Positions 1-8,963 of a stretch of 64,000 nt of DNA are shown here, in pieces (the stretch's first letter is position 1; each line of letters starts with the position of its first letter). The position numbers and the translations under genes were made by a program. Source of the stretch: Ferruginibacter yonginensis (GTDB lineage: Bacteria; Bacteroidota; Bacteroidia; Chitinophagales; Chitinophagaceae); contig NZ_JBHSCZ010000002.1 in the NCBI RefSeq assembly GCF_042651465.1, forward strand, positions 992,001 to 1,056,000, written 5' to 3'. A model generated the notes under the pieces. It searched no databases and had not been told where the DNA came from. It was given only the letters and a program-made list of their open reading frames with translations.

Positions 1-317
1 AAATGTGTTGCAATCATTTTTTTATTTGCACTTACCACATGTTTACCTTTTTTAAATGCAGCGGTAACAATATCATAAGCAGCTGTTGCATCATCAATTA
101 GTTCAACAATTACATTTATAGATTCATCATCTAACAACTCATTAATTGCTGTAGTAAAATAATAGGCATCAATTGCTCGTTTTTTTTGAGCATTTTTTAT
201 ACATATTTTTTTGATGTTGGCCTGCAATGTTGGCGTAGCTTGTAACACATCATACAATCCTTTACCCACTACACCAAATCCCACTAAGCCAATTTGTAAT
301 TTTTTTGAATTTGACAT
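1..317 (-). CDS. hom: Homoserine dehydrogenase, N-terminal part (runs off the left edge)
   Basis: Catalyses NAD(P)H-dependent reduction of aspartate semialdehyde to homoserine, the branch point to methionine and threonine. I translated the minus strand from ATG at 317. The first residues include LVGFGVVGKGLYDVL, a Rossmann nucleotide-binding glycine motif typical of the family, and further on VSANKKMIATH, matching the conserved 'TANK' region after the cofactor domain. Only about 105 residues are inside the window, so the catalytic domain is not seen and a fusion to aspartokinase on the C-terminal side cannot be excluded; there is no aspartokinase on the N-terminal side. It starts 10 bp after the stop of the cystathionine gamma-synthase gene, so the two are almost certainly co-transcribed and both sit under the SAM riboswitch upstream. 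The family call is firm. Confidence 0.88.
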   Translation of the reverse strand, partial: MSNSKKLQIGLVGFGVVGKGLYDVLQATPTLQANIKKICIKNAQKKRAIDAYYFTTAINELLDDESINVIVELIDDATAAYDIVTAAFKKGKHVVSANKKMIATH

Positions 318-327
318 CTTATTAAGT

Positions 328-1509
328 TTAAATGTTGGTTGTTTGTTTGATGGCTGATTCAAGCGTAGCTACCGCTTTAAAAGCATGCTTTAAATCATTG
401 ATTAAATCTGCGGCATCTTCTAAACCTACACTTAGCCTTATTAAACTATCGGTAACACCTGCACTTCTTCTTTTCTCTACTGGTATTGATTTATGGGTCA
501 TTTGTGCTGGGTGGCAAAGCAAACTTTTTACACCGCCTAAACTTTCAGCTAGTTTAAAGTATTGTGTATTGGTTACAAATGCAACAGCTGCAGCTTCGGT
601 ATCATTTTTTAAAGTAAATGATACAATGCCTCCAAAGCCTTTGGCTTGTGAAGCGGCAATGTTATGGTTTGTGTGTGATGTTAAACCGGGATAATACACA
701 TTTTCTACAAGAGGATGCGTTGCAAGAAATTCAGCCACCGCTTGGGCATTGCTGCAATGTTGCTGTACCCTCAAATGCAAAGTTTCAATACCACGTATTA
801 CTAAAAAGCTATCAAATGGAGATAGTATGGCACCACTAGCATTTTGAATAAATTTAATTTTAGCACCTAAAACTTCATCTTTTGTAACCACCAAACCTGC
901 AATTAAATCACTATGTCCGCCCAAGTATTTAGTAGCACTGTGTATTACAATATCAGCTCCCAATAAAAGAGGTTGTTGTAAGGCGGGTGAAGCAAAAGTA
1001 TTATCAACGCAAAGCCAACAGGCATGCGCTTTAGCGATTTTTGCAATAGCTTTTATATCACTAATTTTTAAGGTTGGGTTGGTAGGTGTTTCTATCCAAA
1101 TCAACTTAGTTTTTGGGGTAATGGCATTGAACACGTTTGTAGCATCAGTTGTGTCAGTATAATGAACGGTAATACCAAATTTTTCATACACATGCGTAAA
1201 TAAACGGAATGCACCACCATAAATATCATCAACCGCTACTATTTCATCGCCGGCTTTTAAAAGTTTGAGTACAGCATCAATAGCAGCTAATCCACTGCCA
1301 AATGCAATACCTGTGGTGCCAGCTTCTAGTTGTGCTATCACCTTTTCTAATGCGGCTCTTGTAGGGTTACCACTTCTTGCATAATCGTAGCCTTTATTTA
1401 CACCGGGCGACTCTTGTACAAACGTACTGGTTTGGTAAATAGGTACAGCTAATGAACCAGTTAATGGATCTGTTGGAATGCTGTGAATGAGTTGTGTTGC
1501 GTTGCTCAT
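328..1509 (-). CDS. metB: Cystathionine gamma-synthase family PLP enzyme
   Basis: A 393-residue Cys/Met-metabolism PLP enzyme. The Schiff-base lysine is K194 in SATKYLGGHSD, and the phosphate-binding YARSGNPT and FGSGLAAI segments and the VDNTFASP aspartate motif are all present. Length matches cystathionine gamma-synthase and gamma-lyase. Sequence alone does not cleanly separate gamma-synthase, gamma-lyase and O-acetylhomoserine sulfhydrylase. The context, a SAM riboswitch upstream and homoserine dehydrogenase directly downstream, favours a biosynthetic role: joining activated homoserine to cysteine on the way to methionine. The start is ATG at 1509, roughly 80 bp after the terminator that follows the riboswitch. 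The gene symbol is inferred from context; the family assignment is secure. Confidence 0.85.
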   Translation of the reverse strand: MSNATQLIHSIPTDPLTGSLAVPIYQTSTFVQESPGVNKGYDYARSGNPTRAALEKVIAQLEAGTTGIAFGSGLAAIDAVLKLLKAGDEIVAVDDIYGGAFRLFTHVYEKFGITVHYTDTTDATNVFNAITPKTKLIWIETPTNPTLKISDIKAIAKIAKAHACWLCVDNTFASPALQQPLLLGADIVIHSATKYLGGHSDLIAGLVVTKDEVLGAKIKFIQNASGAILSPFDSFLVIRGIETLHLRVQQHCSNAQAVAEFLATHPLVENVYYPGLTSHTNHNIAASQAKGFGGIVSFTLKNDTEAAAVAFVTNTQYFKLAESLGGVKSLLCHPAQMTHKSIPVEKRRSAGVTDSLIRLSVGLEDAADLINDLKHAFKAVATLESAIKQTTNI

Positions 1510-1590
1510 GATATTTGTTTTTTAATTTTTATAAAATAACACTTATCAGAGAGTGTGAGTGTAATACCAGATGAGCTATTGCATAAAACA

Positions 1591-1620
1591 AAAAAACTCA
1601 TCCGATACATCAGATGAGCT
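1591..1620 (-). terminator. Terminator hairpin of the SAM riboswitch expression platform
   Basis: On the minus strand an arm GCTCATC (1619-1613) pairs with GATGAG (1602-1597), extended by partly paired inner bases, and is followed by a run of T (plus-strand A run 1591-1596 and beyond). It lies 40 bp downstream of the aptamer and about 80 bp before the start of the cystathionine gamma-synthase gene, as expected for SAM-induced premature termination. I could not identify an obvious antiterminator that uses the 3' side of P1. Confidence 0.7.
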
Positions 1621-1659
1621 TTTTAAAATATGTTAATATTTTTGAGTAGCTGTGTCTGA

Positions 1660-1767
1660 CTTATCTTTCCGCTTTGCAGCGGATGGATTTGGCACCTTTC
1701 TTCAAATAAATTTGAAGGAGGTTGTCAAGGTATCATCGGGCCATTACCCTCTACCTTTCTTGATAAG
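1660..1767 (-). ncRNA. SAM-I (S-box) riboswitch
   Basis: Read on the minus strand, the segment begins with P1 CTTATC (1767-1762) and ends with its partner GATAAG (1665-1660). Between them are the S-box landmarks in order: CAAGAAAGGTAGAGGG, then GGCCCGATGATACC, then ACAACC closing P2, a P3 hairpin with a TTCAAAT/ATTTGAA stem, the GGTGCCAAATCC junction, and P4 (CCGC/GCGG). The order and spacing match the SAM-I family, which binds S-adenosylmethionine and shuts off methionine genes. It precedes the methionine genes on the same strand. Recognition is by eye. Confidence 0.93.
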
Positions 1768-1972
1768 TATGTGTTAAGATCTATTGCAAATATATTGTCG
1801 GTTATATTTTATTTCCAAATTTATTTTTGTTTATTGTTGTTGTTGCATTCTATAATTCAATGTGGATAAGGGTTTACGTGTAATTATTTTTTTTAAAGTA
1901 ATGTATATTTACTACCTATTTAGAAAATGAAGCGTTGATATTGTTTGTATCTTTACCACAAGGAGTAACATT

Positions 1973-4876
1973 ATGGCTACAAAAAAAGCAACGAAGGCTT
2001 TGCCAATAGCGGCAGCAGAAATGATTGAAGTGTTTGGTGCAAGAGAGCACAATTTAAAAAATATTGATATCAGTATTCCCAAAAATAAGTTAGTGGTTTT
2101 TACTGGTGTAAGTGGTAGCGGTAAATCATCGTTGGCATTTGATACCATTTATAACGAGGGGCAACGTCGTTATATGGAAAGTTTTTCAGCGTACGCTAGG
2201 CAATTTGTGGGTGATATGGAACGACCAGATGTTGATAAAATAACGGGTCTTTCTCCAGTAATTTCAATTGAACAAAAAACTACTAATAAAAATCCACGTA
2301 GTACTGTGGGTACCATTACAGAGATTTACGATTTTTTGCGTTTGCTGTATGCTAGAGTGGGGGAGGCTTACAGTTACAACACCGGTAAAAAAATGGTGAA
2401 GTTTTCTGAAGAAGAAATTGTACAATCTGTTTATAAAAAATATGCCAATAAAAAAATTAGTCTGTTAGCACCTTTGGTACGTGGCCGTAAAGGGCATTAC
2501 AGAGAGCTGTTTGAAGATATTAGAAAAAAAGGTTTTTTAAAAGTGAGGGTTGATGGTGAAGTGCTTGACTTAGTGCCTCGTATGCAAGTTGATCGCTACA
2601 AAGTACATGATATTGAAGTTGTGGTTGATCGTTTGCAGGTTACAGATGATATGAAGTTTAGGCTGAGCCAAAGTGTGCAACGTACCTTACAAATGGGTAA
2701 AGATTTGTTGTTTATTTTAGTAAACGACGACAAAGAGTTGGCACAGTACAGTAAGCAACTCATGTGTATTGATACAGGCATTAGTTACGAAGAACCTTCG
2801 CCAAATGCATTTTCATTTAATTCGCCATACGGTGCCTGTCCTGTTTGTAAAGGCTTGGGTACCGTTTATCAGATAGATATGGATGCCATTATACCTGATA
2901 ATACCTTAACCGTAAAAGCTGGTGGTATAGCACCATTGGGCGAAGAAAGAGAAGCGTTTACTTATAAGCAAGTGGTAGGTATTGCAAAAAAATATAAAAT
3001 AGCTTTAGACAAACCTATAAAAGATTTGCCAACAAAAGCATTAAATGTGTTATTGTATGGTAAAGAAACCATTGATGAAGTTGCTGTGAGTACCGAGGTT
3101 GATATGGATATGGAACAGCCTTCAGAAAACTTTTATCAAACAGAATATGAAGGGGTGGTTACGATGGTTAAAAGATGGTTTACCGCCAGTACTTCAAGTG
3201 AAAGTGTAAGAGAATGGGCGGAACAATTTATGAAATTAAGTACCTGTCAAAGTTGCGCTGGTACTAGGTTACGTAAAGAAAGCTTATGGTTTAAGATTGA
3301 TGAAAAAAATATTGCTGATATCAGCAATATGGATTTAGATGTTTTGTTTAATTGGTTTGAAAAATTGGAGAAACGTTTAAATGCCAAACAAAATACGATT
3401 GCCAAAGATTTGTTGAAGGAGATAAGGGAACGTTTATCTTTTTTAATAAACGTAGGTTTAACATATTTGACTTTATATCGTCCTTCAAAAAGTTTAAGCG
3501 GAGGTGAATACCAACGTATACGCCTTGCTACACAAATAGGTAGTCAGTTGCAAGGCATTACTTATATTTTAGATGAACCTAGTATTGGTTTACACCAACG
3601 TGATAACACAAGGTTAATTACGGCATTACAAAACTTGAGAGATATTGGTAATAGTGTTTTGGTGGTAGAGCATGATAAAGACATCATGTTAGCTGCCGAT
3701 CATTTAATAGATATTGGTCCGAAAGCTGGAACCTACGGTGGTACTGTTGTTGCCGCAGGTACACCAGCAGAAGTACTAGCATCAGGTTCAGAAACTGCGA
3801 AATACCTCAAAGGCGAAAAATGGATACCCATACCCAAAGAAGTAAGAAAAGGTAATGGAGCTTTTATAGAATTAAAAGGAGCAACGGGCAATAATTTAAA
3901 AAATGTATCCGTTCAATTACCATTGGGTAAAATGATTTTAGTAACAGGTGTTAGCGGTAGTGGAAAATCAACATTGGTAAATGAGACTTTATACCCTTTA
4001 CTAGCTACGCATTGCTATAACAGTAAAGGTGCAGCAATGCCTTATAAGTCAATAAGTGGGTTAGCGCATGTAGATAAAGTGATTGAAATTGATCAGAGCC
4101 CCATTGGTCGTACACCAAGGAGTAACCCTGCTACTTACTGTGGTTTTTTTACTGATATACGAACCTTGTTTGCTGCGGTGCCTGAAGCTAAAATTAGAGG
4201 CTACAATGCCGGTAGGTTTTCATTCAATGTAAAAAGTGGAAGATGTGAAGTATGTGAAGGTGGTGGTATGCGTACAATTGAAATGAACTTTTTACCAGAT
4301 GTGTATGTGCACTGTGAAAAATGTAACGGTAAACGATATAATAGAGAAACACTTGAAATTCGATATAAAGGAAAATCTATTAGTGATGTGTTAGATATGA
4401 CAGTTGATACTGCTGTTGAATTTTTTAATGCTGTACCTTTTATTTACCGTAAAATTAAAGTGTTGCAAGAAGTTGGTTTGGGGTATATCACACTAGGGCA
4501 AAGTGCTGTAACCCTTAGTGGTGGCGAAGCACAACGAGTTAAATTGGCTACTGAATTAGGTAAACGTGATACGGGTAAAACATTTTATATTTTAGATGAA
4601 CCTACCACAGGTTTGCATTTTGAAGATATTCAACACTTGCTTGATGTTTTGAATAAATTAGTTGACAGAGGCAATACCGTTATGGTAATTGAACATAATT
4701 TAGATATGATAAAAGTGGCCGATCATATAATAGATATTGGCCCCGAAGGGGGTAGCGGCGGTGGTAAAGTATTGTACCAAGGTGAACCCAAAGGTATGCT
4801 TAATGTAAAAGAAAGTTTTACAGCAATATACCTTAAAGAAGAATTTAAACTTGCTGAGAAGTTACGCAAAAAATAG
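1973..4876 (+). CDS. uvrA: UvrABC excinuclease subunit A
   Basis: DNA-damage recognition ATPase of nucleotide excision repair. The protein has 967 residues, slightly longer than the usual 940. It has two ABC ATPase halves: Walker A GVSGSGKSS at residues 45-53 and a second GVSGSGKST near residue 660. Two ABC signatures are visible (SLSGGEYQRIRLATQ and TLSGGEAQRVKLATE), each followed by an ILDEP Walker B. The zinc-binding cysteine pairs CPVC/CQSC and the CEVCEGGG/CEKCNG module are intact. The start ATG is preceded by AGGAG at 1961-1965, one of the few clear ribosome-binding sites here. It stands alone, convergent with elaA. Confidence 0.98.
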   Translation: MATKKATKALPIAAAEMIEVFGAREHNLKNIDISIPKNKLVVFTGVSGSGKSSLAFDTIYNEGQRRYMESFSAYARQFVGDMERPDVDKITGLSPVISIEQKTTNKNPRSTVGTITEIYDFLRLLYARVGEAYSYNTGKKMVKFSEEEIVQSVYKKYANKKISLLAPLVRGRKGHYRELFEDIRKKGFLKVRVDGEVLDLVPRMQVDRYKVHDIEVVVDRLQVTDDMKFRLSQSVQRTLQMGKDLLFILVNDDKELAQYSKQLMCIDTGISYEEPSPNAFSFNSPYGACPVCKGLGTVYQIDMDAIIPDNTLTVKAGGIAPLGEEREAFTYKQVVGIAKKYKIALDKPIKDLPTKALNVLLYGKETIDEVAVSTEVDMDMEQPSENFYQTEYEGVVTMVKRWFTASTSSESVREWAEQFMKLSTCQSCAGTRLRKESLWFKIDEKNIADISNMDLDVLFNWFEKLEKRLNAKQNTIAKDLLKEIRERLSFLINVGLTYLTLYRPSKSLSGGEYQRIRLATQIGSQLQGITYILDEPSIGLHQRDNTRLITALQNLRDIGNSVLVVEHDKDIMLAADHLIDIGPKAGTYGGTVVAAGTPAEVLASGSETAKYLKGEKWIPIPKEVRKGNGAFIELKGATGNNLKNVSVQLPLGKMILVTGVSGSGKSTLVNETLYPLLATHCYNSKGAAMPYKSISGLAHVDKVIEIDQSPIGRTPRSNPATYCGFFTDIRTLFAAVPEAKIRGYNAGRFSFNVKSGRCEVCEGGGMRTIEMNFLPDVYVHCEKCNGKRYNRETLEIRYKGKSISDVLDMTVDTAVEFFNAVPFIYRKIKVLQEVGLGYITLGQSAVTLSGGEAQRVKLATELGKRDTGKTFYILDEPTTGLHFEDIQHLLDVLNKLVDRGNTVMVIEHNLDMIKVADHIIDIGPEGGSGGGKVLYQGEPKGMLNVKESFTAIYLKEEFKLAEKLRKK

Positions 4877-4940
4877 TAACGAAATCAGTATCGATGTGGT
4901 TTCAGAGGTAAGTAATGTATAAGATTATAATTACTTTATT

Positions 4941-4996
4941 AATACCAGCTTCTGTTATATATTTTGCTTTCTCAGGTATATAACGGCGCTGGTATT
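4941..4996. terminator. Bidirectional terminator-like hairpin between uvrA and elaA
   Basis: AATACCAGC (4941-4949) pairs with GCTGGTATT (4988-4996). An inner TTATATA/TATATAA stem lies inside. The structure sits between two convergent genes, just before the elaA stop, and can serve both directions. Confidence 0.6.
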
Positions 4997-4999
4997 ATT

Positions 5000-5449
5000 T
5001 TATTGTGTTGCAATCCATTTCATTTCAATATGGTCAATGCCATCTTCATCATACAAATCGCTGGTTTGTACAAAGCCCAAGCTATTATAAAATTGAAGCA
5101 AATAAAATTGAGCACCAATTTTAATGCTCTCTACATTAAATAATTGTTGTGTACGTGTAATTGCATGTTGCATGAGTATTTTTCCATAACCATATTGGCG
5201 GTGCTTTGGTGCTGTTAAAACCCTGCCAATACTAGCTTCTGTATATGATATACCTGGTGCTAATAACCTTGCATACGCCACTATCTCTTGGTTAATTATT
5301 GCAAATAGGTGATAAGCGTTCGTGTCTTTATCATCAACATCTTGATACACACAGTTTTGCTCCACTACAAAAACGGCACTTCGTATTTGCAAAATTGAAT
5401 AGATTTCTTGAGCGGTTAATTCATTAAAATGTTTACAATGCCATTGCAT
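5000..5449 (-). CDS. elaA: ElaA-type GNAT N-acetyltransferase
   Basis: A 149-residue acetyl-CoA-dependent acyltransferase of the GNAT fold. The ElaA hallmark FVVEQNCVYQDVDDKD is near residues 28-43. The acetyl-CoA pyrophosphate loop region is IGRVLTAPKHRQYGYGKILMQHAI, and IKIGAQFYLLQFYNSLGF forms the C-terminal beta strands. The natural substrate of ElaA proteins is not well established. The gene is full length with an ATG start at 5449. It follows rarA on the same strand, but about 150 bp and a dispersed repeat element lie between them, so co-transcription is uncertain. Confidence 0.88.
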   Translation of the reverse strand: MQWHCKHFNELTAQEIYSILQIRSAVFVVEQNCVYQDVDDKDTNAYHLFAIINQEIVAYARLLAPGISYTEASIGRVLTAPKHRQYGYGKILMQHAITRTQQLFNVESIKIGAQFYLLQFYNSLGFVQTSDLYDEDGIDHIEMKWIATQ

Positions 5450-5501
5450 ATTTTTCTCTTTGTTAGTTGCCTTGTTGGCTACATTATTAAAATTTGTTGA
5501 A

Positions 5502-5603
5502 GGGCTGCGCTGTTTAGCCGAAAATCATTTTGTGAGGAACGAACAAAATATTGTAGGCGAACAGCGAACCCATGTTGCTAAAAGTACTGCTGCTGAAAGC
5601 CCC
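5502..5603 (-). repeat. Dispersed structured repeat, subtype C
   Basis: Read on the minus strand it opens with GGGGCTTTCA and ends in GCGCAGCCC. It carries the TAGCAACATGGGTTCG block that corresponds to TAGCAGCACAGGTTCG in the copies at 19651 and 25655. The internal stem differs: ATTTTGT at 5527-5533 pairs with ACAAAAT at 5543-5549. It begins 2 bp beyond the rarA stop. I infer membership from shared ends and order of blocks, not from full-length identity. Confidence 0.55.
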
Positions 5604-5605
5604 TG

Positions 5606-6880
5606 CTAATAACCATATTTATGTTGCCAACGTACTTTTAAAAATTTTCGAATTTCTTCTTCTCTTGCATTTTGTTGCGGTGTGTAAAACGTGGTATTGC
5701 TGATAGCATCTGGTAAAAACTCTTGTTCTGCAAAATTGTTTTCGTAGTTGTGTGCATATTTATAATCTTTACCATAATCCATTTTTTTCATTAGTGTTGT
5801 GGGAGCGTTTCGTAAATGTAATGGTACTGGTAAATCGCCCTGCAACTTCACAGCTGCTAGCGCATCGTTAATAGCCATGTAGCTAGCATTGCTTTTCACT
5901 GATGTGGCCAAGTATATGGCACATTGCGATAATATAATACGACTCTCCGGATACCCAATTACGGCCACTGCTTGAAAAGTATTGTTGGCTAGCAGCAATG
6001 CGTTGGGGTTGGCATTGCCAACATCTTCACTTGCAAAAATGAGCATACGCCTAGCAATAAATTTTACATCTTCACCTGCTTCAATCATACGAGCTAACCA
6101 ATACACGGCTCCGTTGGGGTCGCTACCTCTCATACTTTTTATGAAGGCAGAAATTATATCATAATGTTGTTCGCCTTTTTTGTCGTACAGTGCAATGCGT
6201 TGTTGTGCTACTTGCATTACCAAAGCATCTGTAATAATGACGTCATTATTTTTTTGTTGTGCAATGGTAGTTTCTACCACCAAATCTAGTAAATTCAATA
6301 GTTTACGAGCATCGCCACCAGAAATATTGATGAGTGCTTCCGTTTGTTGTAGGGTGATGTTGTATTGTTGTAAACGAGCATCAGTTTTAATGGCATGATG
6401 TAGTAATTGAATTAAATCATCTTTTTGCAAAGCTTTTAAAACATACACTTGGCTTCTGCTGAGTAAGGCACTGTTTACTTCAAATGAAGGATTTTCAGTT
6501 GTAGCGCCAATGAGTGTAATGGTACCTTTTTCAACAGCACCTAACAGTGCATCTTGTTGTGATTTATTGAAACGATGTATTTCATCAATAAATAAGATAG
6601 CGCCTTGTTGTGCTTGTGCTTTTTCAATAACTTCTCTAATATCTTTTACGCCAGATGATATGGCACTTAACGTATAAAAGGGTTGTTGTAAAGTATGGGC
6701 AATAATGTTGGCAATGGTGGTTTTACCAACGCCTGGTGGGCCCCATAATATCATTGAAGGTACTTTACCACTGTCAATTGCGGTTCTTAAAATACTGCCC
6801 TTTCCTGTTAAGTGTTGCTGGCCAATTAATGCATCTAAAGTATGCGGACGTAAACGTTCTGCTAATGGGCTATTGTTCAT
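5606..6880 (-). CDS. rarA: Replication-associated recombination protein A (RarA/MgsA), AAA+ ATPase
   Basis: A clamp-loader-like AAA+ ATPase acting at stalled replication forks. Near the N-terminus are LRPHTLDALIGQQHL, Walker A GPPGVGKTT and Walker B LFIDEIHRF. The sensor-1 region LIGATTENPSFEVNSALLSR and the C-terminal tetramerisation part (SAFIKSMRGSDPNGAVYWLARM) are typical of RarA and absent from RuvB or DnaX. I start at ATG 6880, giving MNNSPLAERLRP; an upstream in-frame TTG at 6889 would add only three residues and is less likely. About 424 residues, normal for the family. The gene is followed by the subtype C repeat. Confidence 0.95.
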   Translation of the reverse strand: MNNSPLAERLRPHTLDALIGQQHLTGKGSILRTAIDSGKVPSMILWGPPGVGKTTIANIIAHTLQQPFYTLSAISSGVKDIREVIEKAQAQQGAILFIDEIHRFNKSQQDALLGAVEKGTITLIGATTENPSFEVNSALLSRSQVYVLKALQKDDLIQLLHHAIKTDARLQQYNITLQQTEALINISGGDARKLLNLLDLVVETTIAQQKNNDVIITDALVMQVAQQRIALYDKKGEQHYDIISAFIKSMRGSDPNGAVYWLARMIEAGEDVKFIARRMLIFASEDVGNANPNALLLANNTFQAVAVIGYPESRIILSQCAIYLATSVKSNASYMAINDALAAVKLQGDLPVPLHLRNAPTTLMKKMDYGKDYKYAHNYENNFAEQEFLPDAISNTTFYTPQQNAREEEIRKFLKVRWQHKYGY

Positions 6881-6948
6881 AATACACAATTGAAATATAG
6901 TGCAAAGTAAAAGCTTATTAAACGGTTATGTGTGTGTAGGTGCATAAA

Positions 6949-6980
6949 AAAACTGCTTTAAAGTGAATTAAAGCAGTTTT
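6949..6980 (-). terminator. Rho-independent terminator after the DUF885 gene
   Basis: AAAACTGCTTTAA pairs with TTAAAGCAGTTTT around a short loop. On the minus strand it is followed by a run of T, directly downstream of the stop at 6995. Confidence 0.75.
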
Positions 6981-6994
6981 GTATTTTTTTTAAA

Positions 6995-8725
6995 TTATGG
7001 GTTCATAATAGTGCTAATGTATTTTACGGGTGCACTACCGAAGCTTAAAAATGTTTCATGAAATTTTTTAAGGTTGAATTGACTGCCTTGCTTTTTTTGA
7101 AGGGCGGTTCTTAAATCATAAATTTCTTTATATCCGGTGTAGTATGAGCAAAGTTGTACTTGCGAAACGGAAACTCTTTTCCATTTGCCTTCTGCCTCTG
7201 CTTTTTGTTGAAACGCTTCGTTTATTAATAATTTGATGGCAGCTTCTTTACTTAAATTATTTACATGCACACTGTAATCTAAAATGGTATTACAAACGGT
7301 ACGTAGGTTCCATTTATAATACATCAGCCACATTTCATCTGCAAAATTACCGTAGCCATTTTCGAGCATCATACGTTCTGTGTATACGGCCCAACCTTCT
7401 ACCATAGCGCCATTACCTAAAATAGCTTTGATGATGCTCGGTGATTGGTTAGAATATACTAACTGTGTATAGTGACCAGGAATTGCTTCGTGTATATTGA
7501 GAATTTGTAAGATGTACTCATTGTATTCCCTTAAATAACTTTCGGCTCTTTCAGCATCCCAATTGGCAATGCTACCAACATTATAATATGTATTAGCATT
7601 TTTATCGTAAGGGCCCGGTGCAGATATGGATGCTCCGGCAACACCAGCCATGTAATCTGGCTCTTTACGTACTACCAAAGGTTTTGAAGGATCGAGATAG
7701 AGTAAGTTTTTTTCATTTACAAACGCTACCAATTGCGGTATTTGTTTTTCAATTTCTGTTTGAAAAGCAGCAGCACTAACATGGTTGATAGATAAGGTAT
7801 CAATCATTTTTCTGATGGCTATTAAAGTATCAGTTGGCATAGGTGTTTGAGCAAAATATTTACTCCATAACTTTTTGGTACGTTGGTACATTTTTATGTG
7901 CAAAGCTTGTTTTTCTTGTACCGCAAATGAAAATATTTGCGAAGCTGTATAAGCTGATTGAATATCGTATTCAAACTTTTTACTGTATAAATTTAAACCA
8001 ATGCGAAAGCTCCTTGGCGTTGGGTTTTTGAGGTTGGTTAAAAAATTAATGTAGTCATCAATAATAGCAACAGTTTCTGCAGCTTTAGCTGTAATGGCTA
8101 CTTTTTCATTGTCTGTTAAACCTGATTTTTCAAGAGCGGCTTGCAGGTCTTGTTTAAAAGCAGATTGTCCACCTTTGTTTTGAGCAATAGCTAATTGGGT
8201 ATGTTCAACAGTAGGGTTATTAATAGCTGCCTTTGCTGCTTTGTAGTAGGCACTAATGCCATCCATTTTTTTTGCAAAGTTGCGAAGGCGATTATCTAAC
8301 GGTTCATAATCATCCGCTAACATTACGGCAAATTGTCCGCAAACATTATACTGTGCTGGGTTCCATTCATATGCCTTAAAAGTAGTATTGTACCAAATAG
8401 ATGATGTTAATTTATTTTGAATGAGTGCAATATCTGTTTGGTTATTTACTGATAAATTTTTGGTATCAAATTTTTTGAGTGAGTCTAAATAGCGTTTACA
8501 AAATGAATTATTACTGTTACGAGTTGTTTGATCTGGTATGCTCAAAACAGCATCATATTTATGAAAACCCTCACTGCTGGCCCAATTGGGGTATTGTTGC
8601 CAAAGGGCTAAAATAAATCGTTCTTTAAAAGCATCAAATGCAGCATCTTGCTTATTCGTATTTGCTTGTGCAATTACATTTGTAATAATGATGGTAAATG
8701 TTATAAGACTTAATAATTTCTTCAT
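6995..8725 (-). CDS. Secreted DUF885 (putative zinc peptidase) protein
   Basis: A 576-residue exported protein. The signal peptide is MKKLLSLITFTIIITNVIAQ. I start at ATG 8725; the in-frame TTG at 8731 lies two codons upstream and would only add MN. The DUF885 hallmark HEAIPGH is at residues 412-418, with EGWAVYTE about 35 residues later. Together they give a plausible His-Glu-His-Glu metal site like that of M32/gluzincin-type peptidases. Several DUF885 proteins are annotated as dipeptidyl peptidases or lysostaphin-like enzymes without firm evidence, so the peptide substrate is unknown. The rest is alpha-helical. It has its own terminator, so it is probably a single-gene unit. Confidence 0.85.
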   Translation of the reverse strand: MKKLLSLITFTIIITNVIAQANTNKQDAAFDAFKERFILALWQQYPNWASSEGFHKYDAVLSIPDQTTRNSNNSFCKRYLDSLKKFDTKNLSVNNQTDIALIQNKLTSSIWYNTTFKAYEWNPAQYNVCGQFAVMLADDYEPLDNRLRNFAKKMDGISAYYKAAKAAINNPTVEHTQLAIAQNKGGQSAFKQDLQAALEKSGLTDNEKVAITAKAAETVAIIDDYINFLTNLKNPTPRSFRIGLNLYSKKFEYDIQSAYTASQIFSFAVQEKQALHIKMYQRTKKLWSKYFAQTPMPTDTLIAIRKMIDTLSINHVSAAAFQTEIEKQIPQLVAFVNEKNLLYLDPSKPLVVRKEPDYMAGVAGASISAPGPYDKNANTYYNVGSIANWDAERAESYLREYNEYILQILNIHEAIPGHYTQLVYSNQSPSIIKAILGNGAMVEGWAVYTERMMLENGYGNFADEMWLMYYKWNLRTVCNTILDYSVHVNNLSKEAAIKLLINEAFQQKAEAEGKWKRVSVSQVQLCSYYTGYKEIYDLRTALQKKQGSQFNLKKFHETFLSFGSAPVKYISTIMNP

Positions 8726-8963
8726 ATTCAATTAATATTTGTTTGGGTTGATTGTGCTGTGGCACATCTTTCCAAATTTAATCAATAAGTACTACAAAGC
8801 GATGATTTTTGGTTGGCTTTTAAAGGTTAGTTATTTTTAATATGAATTTTTTTATCAGTCTATCGTTTCAGTATAGTATATTACTATTTTTAAAATATTT
8901 ATTACATCTTTGTAAAAATTGTAAAGTGTCAATCGATATTTTATAAGGCATTAAATTTTTAAT

